Assembly (NCBI RefSeq): GCF_900111905.1
Contig: NZ_FOKM01000015.1
Location: 104,704-168,703 of the forward strand
Origin: Rhizobium sp. NFR07
GTDB taxonomy: Bacteria; Pseudomonadota; Alphaproteobacteria; Rhizobiales; Rhizobiaceae
Direction of reading: 5' to 3'
DNA length: 64,000 nucleotides
Below the pieces are notes generated by a model that did no database searches, had not been told where the DNA came from, and saw only the letters and a program-made list of their open reading frames with translations. The position numbers and the translations under genes are program-made. Below, piece after piece: positions 49,877-60,159 of this stretch (position 1 is the stretch's first letter; every line of letters starts with the position of its first letter).

Positions 49877-52073
49877 TACTTTGTTCCCGAAGGCGACCGG
49901 TACCATGGGACAGCCTTATCGCCGTTACGAGGCTATCGAGAAAGTTAACGGATCCGCCACCTATGCCAGCGACGTGAAACTGGCGAAAACAGCTCATGCC
50001 TACCTATTGACCAGCAAAATCGGCCGCGGCGTTATCAGATCGCTCGATCTGATCAAAGCAAGCATGATCCCCGGTGTCATAGACATATTAACCCACCAGA
50101 CTGTCGGAGACGAAATCAAGCAGACACAGGCTCTTTACTCGGGTGGATATGTGGCGGATTCGGTTCGTCCGCTCGGTTCCGCGGAGATTGCCTACTGGGG
50201 CCAACCGGTTGCGATGGTTGTGGCGGAGAGTTTCGAGATAGCACGTGAAGCAGCGGGCAAGATCGATATATCCTACGATATCCTCGAACCGGCATCCAGC
50301 TTCGATTCAGCAGCGGCCGAGATGGAGGCATTGGAGCCGATGAACATGGCCGTCGGCGATTTCTCTGCGGCATTTGCAGGCGCTCCGGTCAAGATCGATG
50401 CCCGTTACTCGACACCGGTGCAGCACCATAATGCCATGGAGCTGTTTGCAACCCAATGCGTCTGGGACGGAGATCATCTGACGGTCTATGAGCCGGGGCA
50501 ATATCTCAACAACATCAAGTACGGGCTGGCGGAACAGCTAGGCATAGATGCCGAGCGAATTCGAATCATCAACCGCTATGTCGGCGGTGCGTTCGGAGCA
50601 AAGGGGTTTCTGACGCAGCGTACGGCGCTTGTCGCAATCGCCGCCCGGCGGCTAGGCAGACCCGTTAAGCTCGTAGCAACACGCGAACAGGGGTTCTTTC
50701 TTTCAGCATACCGGGCTGAAACCCGGCATCACGTACAGTTGGCTGCCGATCCGACCGGCCGGCTGATCGCCACAAGGCATGAAGGCTGGGAGATCACGTC
50801 GCGCGCGGATACGTTGGCGCTCGGAGGCAATGCTATTACGCTGAGGCTTTACGCCTGCCCCAACATCGAAGGCCGGGTCAACGTCGCAAAGACGGATCGC
50901 TCCACGCCGGGCTTTATGCGCGGTCCGGGCGAAGTCCCCTACGGGTTCGCTTTCGAGAGCGCTCTCGACGAGCTAGCCTATGCCCTTGATTTGGATCCCA
51001 TCGAACTGAGGCGGGTGAATGACACTCAGGTCGAACCGATTGCCGGCCTGCCTTATACAAGCAGATCGTTGATGCAATGTTTCGATGCCGCAGGAACCGC
51101 ATTCGGTTGGGAGAAGAGAACGGCCGCGCCAGGATCGATGCGCGATGGCGACTGGCTAGTCGGCTGGGGTTGTGCGGCGGCATTCTATCCGACGCAGGTC
51201 GGCAATTCTGCGGCGCGCGTGCGGCTGAGTTCCGATGGCCGTGTTCACGTTTCCAGTGCCGGTCATGAACTTGGACAGGGCATGTACACGATGATGGCGC
51301 AGGTCGCAGCCGAGCAACTGGGCGTGCCGATCGAACAGGTTACCGTCTCGCTTGGAGACACCGATCTTCCGCCTGCGATCGTTGCGGGCGGTTCGGCAGG
51401 TACTGCCAGCGTTGCCACTGCCATCATGGCAGCTTGCGACGCGATCCGGCGGCGTCTGGGACTTGATGGCGCTGGCAACGGGAACGCGGTTGCAGCGATG
51501 CAGAAATCCGGACTTGGCACGATCGAAGAATTTGCCGAGACGCGTGCCCATGGGCTGCCGCCTGAAAGCGTTCAGGGTATGTATCGAGGCCGGGTTGCGA
51601 TGAGCGGTGGGGTCCATTTGCCCGACCGTGCCCAGCTGACGTTCGGCGCGCAATTCGCGGAAGTGCGGATCCATGCACGAACTCGCGAGCTGCGTGTGTC
51701 GCGAGCGGTCGGGGCCTTTGCCGCTGGACGCATCATCAACCCGCGCACCGCCCATGGACAGCTGGTTGGTGGCATGATCTGGGGTATAAGCTCTGCACTT
51801 CACGAACAGACCGAAATCGACCCTCGCAACGCCAGTTACATTAACGCAAATCTCGCCGATTACCTTCTACCCGTGAACGCCGACATAGCCGATGTCCAGG
51901 CTATCATGGTTCCGGAGGAGGACAACTTGGTCAACGCTGCGGGCGTCAAGGGGGTGGGCGAGGTCGGGACGGTTGGGATGGCTGCGGCGATCGCAAACGC
52001 GGTCTATCATGCGACCGGAAAGCGGCTGCGCGATCTGCCGCTGCGTATCGAGCATGTTTTGGAGGAAGCTTGA
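49869..52073 (+). CDS. paoC: Aldehyde oxidoreductase molybdenum-binding subunit (PaoC-like)
   Basis: This 734-aa protein starts at a GTG inside the paoB end. It matches the molybdenum cofactor subunit of the xanthine oxidase family: YVGGAFGAKGF and GPGEVPYGFAFESALDELA in the substrate and cofactor regions, GHELGQGMYTMMAQVAAEQL, and the base-catalyst glutamate in KGVGEVGTVG near the end. The cofactor in this branch is usually the cytosine dinucleotide form. No maturation gene (paoD/xdhC type) is adjacent, so a host protein must serve. Confidence 0.88.
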   Translation: MADTLFPKATGTMGQPYRRYEAIEKVNGSATYASDVKLAKTAHAYLLTSKIGRGVIRSLDLIKASMIPGVIDILTHQTVGDEIKQTQALYSGGYVADSVRPLGSAEIAYWGQPVAMVVAESFEIAREAAGKIDISYDILEPASSFDSAAAEMEALEPMNMAVGDFSAAFAGAPVKIDARYSTPVQHHNAMELFATQCVWDGDHLTVYEPGQYLNNIKYGLAEQLGIDAERIRIINRYVGGAFGAKGFLTQRTALVAIAARRLGRPVKLVATREQGFFLSAYRAETRHHVQLAADPTGRLIATRHEGWEITSRADTLALGGNAITLRLYACPNIEGRVNVAKTDRSTPGFMRGPGEVPYGFAFESALDELAYALDLDPIELRRVNDTQVEPIAGLPYTSRSLMQCFDAAGTAFGWEKRTAAPGSMRDGDWLVGWGCAAAFYPTQVGNSAARVRLSSDGRVHVSSAGHELGQGMYTMMAQVAAEQLGVPIEQVTVSLGDTDLPPAIVAGGSAGTASVATAIMAACDAIRRRLGLDGAGNGNAVAAMQKSGLGTIEEFAETRAHGLPPESVQGMYRGRVAMSGGVHLPDRAQLTFGAQFAEVRIHARTRELRVSRAVGAFAAGRIINPRTAHGQLVGGMIWGISSALHEQTEIDPRNASYINANLADYLLPVNADIADVQAIMVPEEDNLVNAAGVKGVGEVGTVGMAAAIANAVYHATGKRLRDLPLRIEHVLEEA

Positions 52074-52987
52074 TGGCCGTGTCGCAGCCTACATTCTCAG
52101 ACCTGCTCGCGGTGATCGAGCACCACGCGCGCTACGATTACGTCACGCCTATCCCGGGCCTGAAGGTCGGCCGCACGGACTCGCCCTCCGAGGTGGGCCA
52201 TTCGATCTATCAACCGTCATTCGGGCTGGTGGGGCGTGGGGTCAAGGAGATGATGGTCGGCGAAACGCCCTTTCACTATGCAGCGGGAGAATCGCTGCTG
52301 TGTGCTGCGGACGTTCCGGTGACGTCGCAGGTCACCAAAGCGCATCCCTCATCTCCGTATCTCGCCATCCATCTGGAGATCGATCCGGCGGTTGTTGCCG
52401 ATCTCGTTCGCGAGCAATCCGGTCATCGGGCGAAGCCACCCGAAAACCAAGTCGCGGGCAAGTACACCCTGGACCCGGACCTTATCGATCCGCTCATTCG
52501 GCTGGTATCACTCATTGAGCGGCCGCGTGACATTCCGGTCATGGCGCCATTGATCCAGCGCGAAATCGTCTGGCGTTTACTTCACACCGAGCACGGCCCT
52601 CTTCTGAGCCAGCTCGCATTCGCCAATGGACACGCAGCTCGCATCGGCAGAACCACAGCCTGGATCCGGGAAAACATTGCCGATACACTCAGCATTGCCG
52701 ATCTTGCGGCGCAGGCGAACATGAGCATTCCGAGCTTTCATCGACACTTCAAGGCGGTGACATCACTGTCGCCGGTTCAGTTCCAGAAGCGCGTACGGCT
52801 GCAGGAAGCTCGACGAGTTCTATCCGGTGCTAATACGATCTCCGCTGTCGCCTATGACGTCGGCTACGAGAGCATCTCTCAATTCAATCGTGACTATCGT
52901 CGCTTGTTCAATCTGACGCCAAGCGACGATGCCGCAAACCTCAGAGCAACGCTAAAGCCCGAGGCACGCCGATCTACTCAGCAGTAG
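52073..52987 (+). CDS. AraC family transcriptional regulator
   Basis: This 304-aa protein has an AraC_N cupin-like sensor (residues about 20-175; VGHSIYQPSFGLVGRGVKEM) and a two-HTH DNA-binding domain (IADLAAQANMSIPSFHRHFK; ISAVAYDVGYESISQFNRDY). Its ATG overlaps the paoC stop (TGATG), so it belongs to the pao operon and probably senses an aldehyde. Confidence 0.88.
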   Translation: MAVSQPTFSDLLAVIEHHARYDYVTPIPGLKVGRTDSPSEVGHSIYQPSFGLVGRGVKEMMVGETPFHYAAGESLLCAADVPVTSQVTKAHPSSPYLAIHLEIDPAVVADLVREQSGHRAKPPENQVAGKYTLDPDLIDPLIRLVSLIERPRDIPVMAPLIQREIVWRLLHTEHGPLLSQLAFANGHAARIGRTTAWIRENIADTLSIADLAAQANMSIPSFHRHFKAVTSLSPVQFQKRVRLQEARRVLSGANTISAVAYDVGYESISQFNRDYRRLFNLTPSDDAANLRATLKPEARRSTQQ

Positions 52988-53084
52988 GAGTGTGGTGAAG
53001 TAGTCACGCTAGTCCCCGAAGTTCAGTCTCCGCCGGATGAAGTGTGGCTCGTTGTCTAATGCAAACTTTAGAGGAGATTGGCCA

Positions 53085-53225
53085 ATGCGCATGCGATCGA
53101 CAATCCGCTTCGGGCGGATTGGTTTTTTCCTCTTCGCCTTAAGTCTGGCCTCGATAGACGCCATGGTGGCTCCGCTGGCGGTTGAGGGCCACGGTCGGGG
53201 GCCCTCCAGAGGTTTCAGAGATTGA
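53085..53225 (+). CDS. Possible small membrane peptide, 46 aa
   Basis: An AGAGGAG ribosome-binding site precedes the ATG. The peptide starts with basic residues and has one hydrophobic stretch (IGFFLFALSLASIDAMVAPL), like a signal peptide or small membrane protein. It is not recognised and could be a remnant. Confidence 0.3.
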   Translation: MRMRSTIRFGRIGFFLFALSLASIDAMVAPLAVEGHGRGPSRGFRD

Positions 53226-53231
53226 TGTTAA

Positions 53232-54350
53232 CTAGGCGGGATAGGATAGACGCTGGCGATGACCAGTTTCAGCGGCCTGTGTGATCGCCTCGAGCACGCG
53301 ATGACGATCGACCGCGACCGCGAAGTCCGGGGCATCTGAGGTTCCGTCGCGGAGGTCGGCGGCGAGCTGGGCGTAGAGGCGGGCGACGCCTGCCGCGGGC
53401 GCTGCGAGTTGCAATTCGGGAGCCGTATATGCTGTTGGGACCTGTAGCTGCTGGACAGGCTCACTACCGCGGCGCAACGTGATGGTCACATCGCCGAAGT
53501 GGATGTAGCCCGACGCCGTCTCCACGTGCAGACTGCCTTCCGTTCCCTGAATTTCCCACACCAATCCGGCGGACTGCCCGGCACTATAGTGCAGCGAAGT
53601 GACGATCCCGCCTTCGAGAACACCCGCGACGATGATCTCGTCCGGCGCGTTCTTCAGGAGGGACGTACCATCCGACAGGCGGACGCCGTCGCCGCGCTGG
53701 TTGGCCACGACGGCGGAAACGCTCTCAAATGCGCCGAGTACGTGCGCAAGCGGTTGTAGCGCGTGGCCGAGCATGATGCTTTGAAGCGTAGCGCCATTCT
53801 CCGCACGAGCCATGTATTCGAACGGCCGGTCATATCTGCCAACCCACATTTCGTCGTTCAGATGCGCCCGAACGCTCGTGCTGAGCGGCATGCCGATCAC
53901 GCCCTGCCGGACGAGGTCGCGGAGATAGCGGATCGGCGGGTGCAGCCCCCCCTGCAACCCAATGACCGTGCGCAGCCGCCGTTCGCGGGCAATCCCCTCC
54001 AGCGCTTCGGCTTCCGATAGGTTTCGCGCGAGCGGCCATTCGCAGTAGACCATCTTGCCCGCGGCGAGCGCGTCGGAAACGATCTGCTTGTGATCTGGCA
54101 CCTTGACCGCAACCACCACCAAGTCGACCTCCGGCCGCAGGACCAGCGCCTGATGTGTGTCAAAGGCAAGATCGGCGCCCAGTCGGCTTGCGGTCGCGTT
54201 CGCACTTTCCATACGGGTCGTGCTGACGGCGCGGATCTGGAATGCATTGAGCGCCTGCAGCGCGGGGACGTGGGCAATTCCGCCCCAGCCTCGATCGGCA
54301 CTGGCGCCGATGATGCCGACGCCAATCCGGGTGTTTGCTGAGTTCGTCAT
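53232..54350 (-). CDS. Gfo/Idh/MocA family NAD(P)-dependent oxidoreductase
   Basis: This 372-aa protein has an N-terminal Rossmann fold (GVGIIGASADRGWGG) and the EWPLARNLSEAEAL segment, where the usual EKP lysine motif is replaced by EWP. The C-terminal alpha-beta domain has HLNDEMWVGRYDRPFEYM. Members act on sugars, polyols or related substrates. The lysine change may affect catalysis. ATG at 54350 is chosen over 54425. Confidence 0.8.
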   Translation of the reverse strand: MTNSANTRIGVGIIGASADRGWGGIAHVPALQALNAFQIRAVSTTRMESANATASRLGADLAFDTHQALVLRPEVDLVVVAVKVPDHKQIVSDALAAGKMVYCEWPLARNLSEAEALEGIARERRLRTVIGLQGGLHPPIRYLRDLVRQGVIGMPLSTSVRAHLNDEMWVGRYDRPFEYMARAENGATLQSIMLGHALQPLAHVLGAFESVSAVVANQRGDGVRLSDGTSLLKNAPDEIIVAGVLEGGIVTSLHYSAGQSAGLVWEIQGTEGSLHVETASGYIHFGDVTITLRRGSEPVQQLQVPTAYTAPELQLAAPAAGVARLYAQLAADLRDGTSDAPDFAVAVDRHRVLEAITQAAETGHRQRLSYPA

Positions 54351-54509
54351 GTAGGCGTGCTCCTGTCTGGTGCAGCCCGGGCTATGCTCGCCGTGCTGCT
54401 TCACCGTGGTTTCGTTTTCGGACAAATGCTGTGCTTAGCGAGTGACCAAGCGTTGCCGTTCGCGTTGCGGCTGCTTGGGTTTGAGTCCACGTGATGCAAG
54501 CGCAGGGAG

Positions 54510-55232
54510 TTAAACGTGAGTCCAATGGGCCTCGAGTTCGCGCGCGACATCGGCCGGGCGCTCTATCATCGGCCAATGCGAGGCGCGCAGCTTCACGACG
54601 GCGCGTGCGTGTGTGGCATTGCCGAGCTCGTCAGCGAAGCGGTGCGGCAGAAACGGATCGTCCAGGCCCCAGATCACCAGCGCTGGCGCGGTTATGCTAC
54701 TCAAAGCCGGTTTCCACTCCGCCCCGACCTCGATTGCGGAACGGTAAAGTGCGAGAATGCTTGCCCGCATAGTGGCATCGAGATGCCGCACCGATTCATC
54801 CGCCGCATCTTTTGGCATCTGCGCCTCGACGAGTTTCGCCGCAAATTCCTCGAGGTCGAGATCTTTCATCCATTGCTCGCCCTCACCTGGGGTCTGCCAG
54901 ATCTTGGCGAGATAGTGCCACGGATATTCCGGATCAATCGGCCCGCTGATGCCGGTCCAGGTCCGCACCAGATCCGGTCGGATCGACGTGAGACGGCCTG
55001 TCAGCAGGCAGCCCCAGTCATGACCGACCAGATCTACGGGCTCGCCGATCTCAGCGATCCGATGGATAAGCCAGTCGAGATACTCTTCCTTTGTTGATCT
55101 GAAGTCCCGCGGCAACGGATTGCCAAAGCCGGGGAGATCGATCGTAACGATATCCTTGCGTTGAAGATGAGAGCGGACGGTGTTCCAGAGTCGGTGGGTG
55201 TCAGGTACGCCATGGACGAGTACTGCAGGCAT
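54510..55232 (-). CDS. Alpha/beta hydrolase (epoxide hydrolase or dehalogenase-like)
   Basis: This 240-aa alpha/beta hydrolase has the oxyanion loop HGVPDTHRLW, a nucleophile elbow GHDWGC with aspartate D72 instead of serine, an acid in GLDDPFLP and a histidine in ASHWPMIERP. Aspartate nucleophiles are typical of epoxide hydrolases and haloalkane dehalogenases. It is slightly short (usual 280-300 aa) because the N-terminus begins right at the first core strand. Confidence 0.82.
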   Translation of the reverse strand: MPAVLVHGVPDTHRLWNTVRSHLQRKDIVTIDLPGFGNPLPRDFRSTKEEYLDWLIHRIAEIGEPVDLVGHDWGCLLTGRLTSIRPDLVRTWTGISGPIDPEYPWHYLAKIWQTPGEGEQWMKDLDLEEFAAKLVEAQMPKDAADESVRHLDATMRASILALYRSAIEVGAEWKPALSSITAPALVIWGLDDPFLPHRFADELGNATHARAVVKLRASHWPMIERPADVARELEAHWTHV

Positions 55233-55477
55233 GTCGGGATCTCCAAATGATCGATGTCAGGATGATACTGATACCCGGGTGTCGCAGAAGCCGACATTTG
55301 AGGAACCTTACGTTGCTATTTCAGGAACCTACCCAACATGCGTCCGACCACCCCATTTGATCCAATGCTCCAAAGCCACCTCGTGGAGTGAGAGTGGAAA
55401 ACTAGTAGTTGATGATACCGGGCTAGCCCCCACTCTGAGACCTCCTACGTTACAAGCCATGGATCCGTCGGCATGTC

Positions 55478-56215
55478 TTAGGTCAGCGTGCCGCCATCCA
55501 CTGTCAGGATGGTTCCGGTGATTTGCCGGGCTGCACCAGATGCGAGGAACGCCACTGCAGCCGCGACATCCTCCGGCTCGCCGTACCGGCCGAGCGGAAT
55601 CAGAGCACGCTGGAAATCTCCGAACTCGCCCTCGGCGGGGTTCATTTCCGTGTTGGTTGATCCCGGCTGAATGAGGTTGACAGTGATGTCACGGGGGCCA
55701 AGTTCCCGCGCCAGACCGCGGGTAAATGATTGGAGTGCCGATTTGGTCATCGAATAAACCGTCGATGGTCCGACAATGCGTTCTGCGCCTGCGGAACCGA
55801 TTGTGACGATCCGGCCGCCTTGGCCGAGATACGGCATCGCGGCCTGCGATGCCAGGATCGGGGAGCGAGCGTTGACGGCGAAGAGGGCGTCGATCTCGGC
55901 GACCGTGAAATCCGCCACATCCTTGTAGATCGCGATCGCGGCATTGTTCACCAATATGTCGAGGCCGCCCAACGCCTGCGCCGCCTCATCAACCGACCGC
56001 TTGACCGCATTGGGGTCCATGCTGTCAGCCTGGATAGCCAACGCCTTGCGCCCTTTGCCTTCGATCGTTGCGACAACTTGCGCTGCCCGATCAGCGGCGC
56101 GTTCGTATGTGATCGCTACGTCGGCGCCTTTTTCGGCCAGTGCGATTGCGATCGCGGCTCCGATGCCGCGAGACGCACCAGTCACAAGCGCACGTTTACC
56201 TGCTAGTTCACTCAT
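55478..56215 (-). CDS. SDR family oxidoreductase (FabG-like)
   Basis: This 245-aa classical short-chain dehydrogenase has the cofactor motif TGASRGIG (about residues 13-20), NNAA, the catalytic serine (IGSAG) and YSMTK (Y-x3-K). The end is ITGTILTVDGG. The substrate is unknown. It is close to a second SDR at 59215 that shares long motifs (TEMNPAEGEF versus TDMNPADGEF), so the two are related. Confidence 0.87.
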   Translation of the reverse strand: MSELAGKRALVTGASRGIGAAIAIALAEKGADVAITYERAADRAAQVVATIEGKGRKALAIQADSMDPNAVKRSVDEAAQALGGLDILVNNAAIAIYKDVADFTVAEIDALFAVNARSPILASQAAMPYLGQGGRIVTIGSAGAERIVGPSTVYSMTKSALQSFTRGLARELGPRDITVNLIQPGSTNTEMNPAEGEFGDFQRALIPLGRYGEPEDVAAAVAFLASGAARQITGTILTVDGGTLT

Positions 56216-56311
56216 CGATTTATTCCTTTCGTTATCGACAGGGGAAATGTTCGCCCGGCCGCCTTGCGGCGGGCGTCCGTGCGGCCTGCTGCCGCACAAT
56301 TATTTTTTGGA

Positions 56312-57265
56312 TTACGCGATCAGGACGGGCAGACCGCTCAAGCGGCGGTTGTCCATGTCGTCATGCGCACGGGCTATCTCGTCGAACGGATAGCGGACGG
56401 TTTCGAGATCACTGAAAATGCCTGAGCGCAGCGCATCCCAGAGCTGAGAGGTCGCGATCTCGACTGTCGGTCCCCGGACGTATTGCGGGGTGCCGCCACT
56501 GCGGACATCAACGCCTCGCCGCACAAGATCGGGGGCGGGCGCCGGCTGACCCGTCGCGGCTCCGATCGCGGCGATTACACCACCATCTCGGACACTTGAC
56601 ACGCCCAACGAGAAGGTCGCCCGGCCGACGAAATCATAAACGACGTCGACACCGTCTGGTGCGATCGCACGGATCTTGGCGGCGATATCTGGCTCGCCAG
56701 CGTGGAAGGCATGAGTAGCACCGGCCGCGACCTTGTCGAGCTTATCCGGCGATCCGGCGACACCAATCACTGTAGCACCCAGCGACTTCGCCCAGCGAGA
56801 CAGGATAGCACCCACGCTTCCCGATGCCCCAAGTACCAGCACTGTGTCGGTGGATTTGAGATTGTGGAGACCACGCATCCCCATCCAAGCCGTCGCGCCC
56901 TTTGCCAGGTAGGTCGCCGCGATCTCGTTCGAGATATCGGCGGGCAGGCGAATTAGCGACCCGATCGGAATGATCCTCTCGGTGGCATACGCGCCTTCCG
57001 AAAAGAAGTAAGCGACCCGATCGCCGACCGACAGCCCCTCGACGCCCGATCCGACCTCGGTGATCGTCCCGGCCGCTTCAAAACCGGGGACCGCTGGCAA
57101 TGCCATCGGATACTGACCTTTTCGTACCATCGTATCGACGAAGTTGAGGCCGATCGCATCTTGATTGAGTCTGACCTCGCCGGCACGGGGCGCGCGCAGG
57201 TCTTTCTCGATGACTTCCAAGACCGACGGTCCGCCGGCCGACTGCATTTGAACGATTCTTGTCAT
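56312..57265 (-). CDS. Quinone oxidoreductase-like zinc-independent MDR protein
   Basis: This 317-aa medium-chain dehydrogenase resembles NADPH:quinone oxidoreductase. It has the GroES-like part (GLNFVDTMVRKGQYPMALPA, PGFEAAGTITEVGSGVEG) and the Rossmann loop VLGASGSVGAI. No structural zinc cysteines are present. ATG at 57265 is used; the 59-residue extension is low-complexity. Confidence 0.85.
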   Translation of the reverse strand: MTRIVQMQSAGGPSVLEVIEKDLRAPRAGEVRLNQDAIGLNFVDTMVRKGQYPMALPAVPGFEAAGTITEVGSGVEGLSVGDRVAYFFSEGAYATERIIPIGSLIRLPADISNEIAATYLAKGATAWMGMRGLHNLKSTDTVLVLGASGSVGAILSRWAKSLGATVIGVAGSPDKLDKVAAGATHAFHAGEPDIAAKIRAIAPDGVDVVYDFVGRATFSLGVSSVRDGGVIAAIGAATGQPAPAPDLVRRGVDVRSGGTPQYVRGPTVEIATSQLWDALRSGIFSDLETVRYPFDEIARAHDDMDNRRLSGLPVLIA

Positions 57266-57329
57266 GATCTTGTCTCCGTATTTCAGATGCGCGGCGTACT
57301 GATTGCAGAAGGAAGGCGCGCAGCGATGT

Positions 57330-57926
57330 TCAATCGAACTTGACGAGGTTGAGAGCGGGCAGCGGGCCGCCGGGGAACTGAACCAGCTGGCTGCCGACCG
57401 CGAGCCCGCCGAGATCGATCCCGAAGAAGCCGAGGCGATCAATGATGGCGGCGACCTCGGCCTTCGCCCTCATATCGTTGCCCGAGTAAAACAGGACGCG
57501 CCTGCCTCCTTCAGAGCGGGGGTCGCCCGAAAGTTGCTTTGGCGTCAAGTGGTTGAACGCTTTGACGACGCGCGCGCCTGGTACAAGGGCGGTAAAAATA
57601 TCCGTAGAGGTCCGGCCGCCGAGGTCCGCTGGTCTGTAAAGGGGCGCTTCGATAGAGTTGTTGGCATCGATTACGATCCTGCCGTCGAAGTTCAAGCCGG
57701 CGAGCGCACCAGGTATCTTTGACCACGGGACCGCCACGAGAACGATGTCTTGCGCCGCGGCCTCTTGCAGGCTTCCAGCCCGGATCGTGCTGCCTAGCTT
57801 CGAAACAAGCGTCGTGAGGCTTTCCGGTCCTCGGCTGTTTGCGATCACGGCTTCGATTCCTGCCTTGCCGAGCGCAGTGGCAAATGCGCCCCCGATATTG
57901 CCGGCTCCGATAATTCCAATGGTCAT
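57330..57926 (-). CDS. NADPH-dependent F420 reductase-like NAD(P)-binding protein
   Basis: This 198-aa protein has an N-terminal Rossmann motif (IGIIGAGNIGGAFATALGKA) and the AVPW segment of the F420-dependent NADP reductase family, used in many bacteria without F420 as general NADP-binding enzymes. The end has GPLPALNLVKF. It is divergent from the LysR gene at 58118, which may control it. Confidence 0.82.
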   Translation of the reverse strand: MTIGIIGAGNIGGAFATALGKAGIEAVIANSRGPESLTTLVSKLGSTIRAGSLQEAAAQDIVLVAVPWSKIPGALAGLNFDGRIVIDANNSIEAPLYRPADLGGRTSTDIFTALVPGARVVKAFNHLTPKQLSGDPRSEGGRRVLFYSGNDMRAKAEVAAIIDRLGFFGIDLGGLAVGSQLVQFPGGPLPALNLVKFD

Positions 57927-58117
57927 CACCCACTCCTTTACGGTTCGTGAGAATTCTGTCTGCGACGGTCGGTTTTCCCGCTACATCCTGGGCCTGATGC
58001 CGGTGGCGTTGCAGAAATCCGCTTTTGCTGTTGACTGGAATATGGCTGGCAAATACACGCAGCATAAGTCATAGATGGATTGTTTTAGTTTCAATCAATG
58101 CTTGAAGGTTACGTTTT

Positions 58118-59047
58118 ATGGAGACACTGGCAAACCTCGAAGCCTTCGTTCGAAGTGCAGAAGCGAGCAGTTTTTCTGGGGCTGCACGGCGTCTCTCGAT
58201 CACACCGGCCGCAGTCAGCCGGAATGTTGCAATGCTGGAAAGGAACCTCGGTATACGGCTGTTTCACCGCTCAACGCGGAAGCTCACCCTGACCGAGGCG
58301 GGGGAGTCCTTTCTGGTAAGCATAGGAGATAGCCTGAACCACCTTCAGGGAGCAATCGATGGGGCATCACAAACAAAGGGCGAGCCCGTCGGGGTTTTGA
58401 AGCTCAGCATGAGTTTGTCGTTCGCGATGGGATACGTTCTCCCCGCATTGCCCGATTTTCTGGCTCGTTATCCAGGCATCCGACCTGACTGGCATTTTGA
58501 CAGCCGCAAGGTCGACCTTATAGCCGAGGGCTTTGACGCTGCTATCGGCGGTGGTTTTGAGCTCAATCCGGGCATCGTTTCCACGACGCTCGCACCGGTT
58601 CACGTTATCGCGGTCGCATCGCCCGCCTATTTTGCTGCACGTCGCCGGCCAATTAGCCCTGCTGATATGGCCGATCATGCAGGAATCTTGATGCGGTCCT
58701 CGAATTCGGGCCGGATACGGCAATGGATGATGCGTGACGCCCAAGGGCGCGAAGAGCGCGCGCTACTCAACGAGACGATCGTGATGAGCGACGCGGCGGC
58801 CATGGCGCAGGCGGCGATCGCGGGGTTAGGCATCGCACTGTTGGCGGTACCCGACGTGCTGCCGCAAATGGAAAGTGGAGCGCTCGAACGTGTCCTTCCG
58901 AAGTGGTATGCCGATGCCGGGTCTATATCGCTTTACTATTCGGGCCGCGTGCTTCAACCGTTGAAGACGCGCGCATTCATCGATTTCTACACAGAGTATT
59001 TTCGTCGCGAGCGCCTAAGTGCTCGGCTTGCCGGAAGTCTTACGTAA
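58118..59047 (+). CDS. LysR family transcriptional regulator
   Basis: This 309-aa protein has an N-terminal winged helix (ANLEAFVRSAEASSFSGAAR, LFHRSTRKLTLTEAGE) and a substrate-binding effector domain from residue about 90. It is divergent from the reductase-like gene at 57926 over 191 bp, the classical LysR layout, so it probably regulates that gene and perhaps the whole minus-strand group 53232-57926. Confidence 0.87.
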   Translation: METLANLEAFVRSAEASSFSGAARRLSITPAAVSRNVAMLERNLGIRLFHRSTRKLTLTEAGESFLVSIGDSLNHLQGAIDGASQTKGEPVGVLKLSMSLSFAMGYVLPALPDFLARYPGIRPDWHFDSRKVDLIAEGFDAAIGGGFELNPGIVSTTLAPVHVIAVASPAYFAARRRPISPADMADHAGILMRSSNSGRIRQWMMRDAQGREERALLNETIVMSDAAAMAQAAIAGLGIALLAVPDVLPQMESGALERVLPKWYADAGSISLYYSGRVLQPLKTRAFIDFYTEYFRRERLSARLAGSLT

Positions 59048-59214
59048 CGCTCACCGTCTTTGCCACTCACGAAAAAAGGTGGCACCGGAACCGCATCAAT
59101 TACTCCATATTCAACAGACGCTTGAATGTGATCCAACCGACTCTCCACTAGTGGTCTAGAGAGGGACTGCGCAAATATCACTCCACCAAATACATGAACT
59201 GGCCGGAGTGAATC

Positions 59215-59979
59215 ATGACCAAAGAATCTTTCTCTCAAAACTTGCCATTAAGTGGCAGGATCGCACTCGTTACCGGTGGCTCACGGTCGATTGGGGCATC
59301 AATCGTCCATCGTTTGGCAGCCGACGGCGCTCAGGTCGCCTTCACCTACCGCGGATCACCTGCGAAGGCTGAGGAAGTCTCCCTCGCCATCGAGAAAGCG
59401 GGGGGACGCGCCCTAGCTATTGCAGCCGATGCTGCTAATCCGGATGCAATACGAGCCGCCGTCGCAGAGACTGTCGACAGGTTTGGAGGCCTCGACATTC
59501 TTGTAAACAATGCCGGTATTGCCTTTGCCGGTCCGATCGACGAAATCGCTTTCGATGACTATCAGGCAATGCTCGCAATCAATGTAACCGGCGTTTTCGT
59601 TGCCACGCAGGAAGCCGTGCGTCATATGAAGGATGGCGGCCGGATCATACATATTGGCAGTTCGATCACGAAATATGCCGGGGTTCCTGGGCTGTCAGCA
59701 TACGGCCTTACAAAAGGGGCCGTCGCCGGTTTCAACCGGAGTTTGGCTCATGACCTGGGGCCACGCGGCATCACAGTCAACACAGTACATCCGGGCCCAA
59801 CCGACACTGATATGAATCCTGCCGATGGCGAGTTTGCCGCTATGCAGATATCGCGCATCGCGGCGGGCCGCTATGGAAAGCCTCAGGAAATTGCGAGCGT
59901 TGTCGCATTCCTTGCAAGTCCAGAGGCTTCATTTGTAACGGGTGCCGACATCCGGGCTGATGGTGGTTTCACATCCTGA
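59215..59979 (+). CDS. SDR family oxidoreductase (FabG-like)
   Basis: This 254-aa classical SDR has TGGSRSIGASI (cofactor loop), NNAGIAFAG, IGSSITK and the catalytic YGLTKGA, then GADIRADGG. It is similar to the SDR at 55478. The gene stands alone in a plus-strand run between LysR and an MFS gene. Confidence 0.87.
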   Translation: MTKESFSQNLPLSGRIALVTGGSRSIGASIVHRLAADGAQVAFTYRGSPAKAEEVSLAIEKAGGRALAIAADAANPDAIRAAVAETVDRFGGLDILVNNAGIAFAGPIDEIAFDDYQAMLAINVTGVFVATQEAVRHMKDGGRIIHIGSSITKYAGVPGLSAYGLTKGAVAGFNRSLAHDLGPRGITVNTVHPGPTDTDMNPADGEFAAMQISRIAAGRYGKPQEIASVVAFLASPEASFVTGADIRADGGFTS

Positions 59980-60159
59980 AATATCCCGGAGTAACGCGCA
60001 AACCGCGCTCCAACGACCCTTTTCAGTTCCAACACCTCACCAATCTACCGATTTTCAGTATGGACAATGACGGAGCGGGCGCGAGGTGACGCTGCAGGGA
60101 TCACAGTTCGGCGCGCCCCGAAAACAACCACCTTTGGGCCTTAATCCGGAGAAATTCCT

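Noticed and set aside
56280..56296. Hairpin TGCGGC-CTGCT-GCCGCA followed by a T-rich run on the plus strand
   Set aside because: The flanking genes run on the minus strand, so the T-run is on the wrong side for terminating them; it may be a chance structure.
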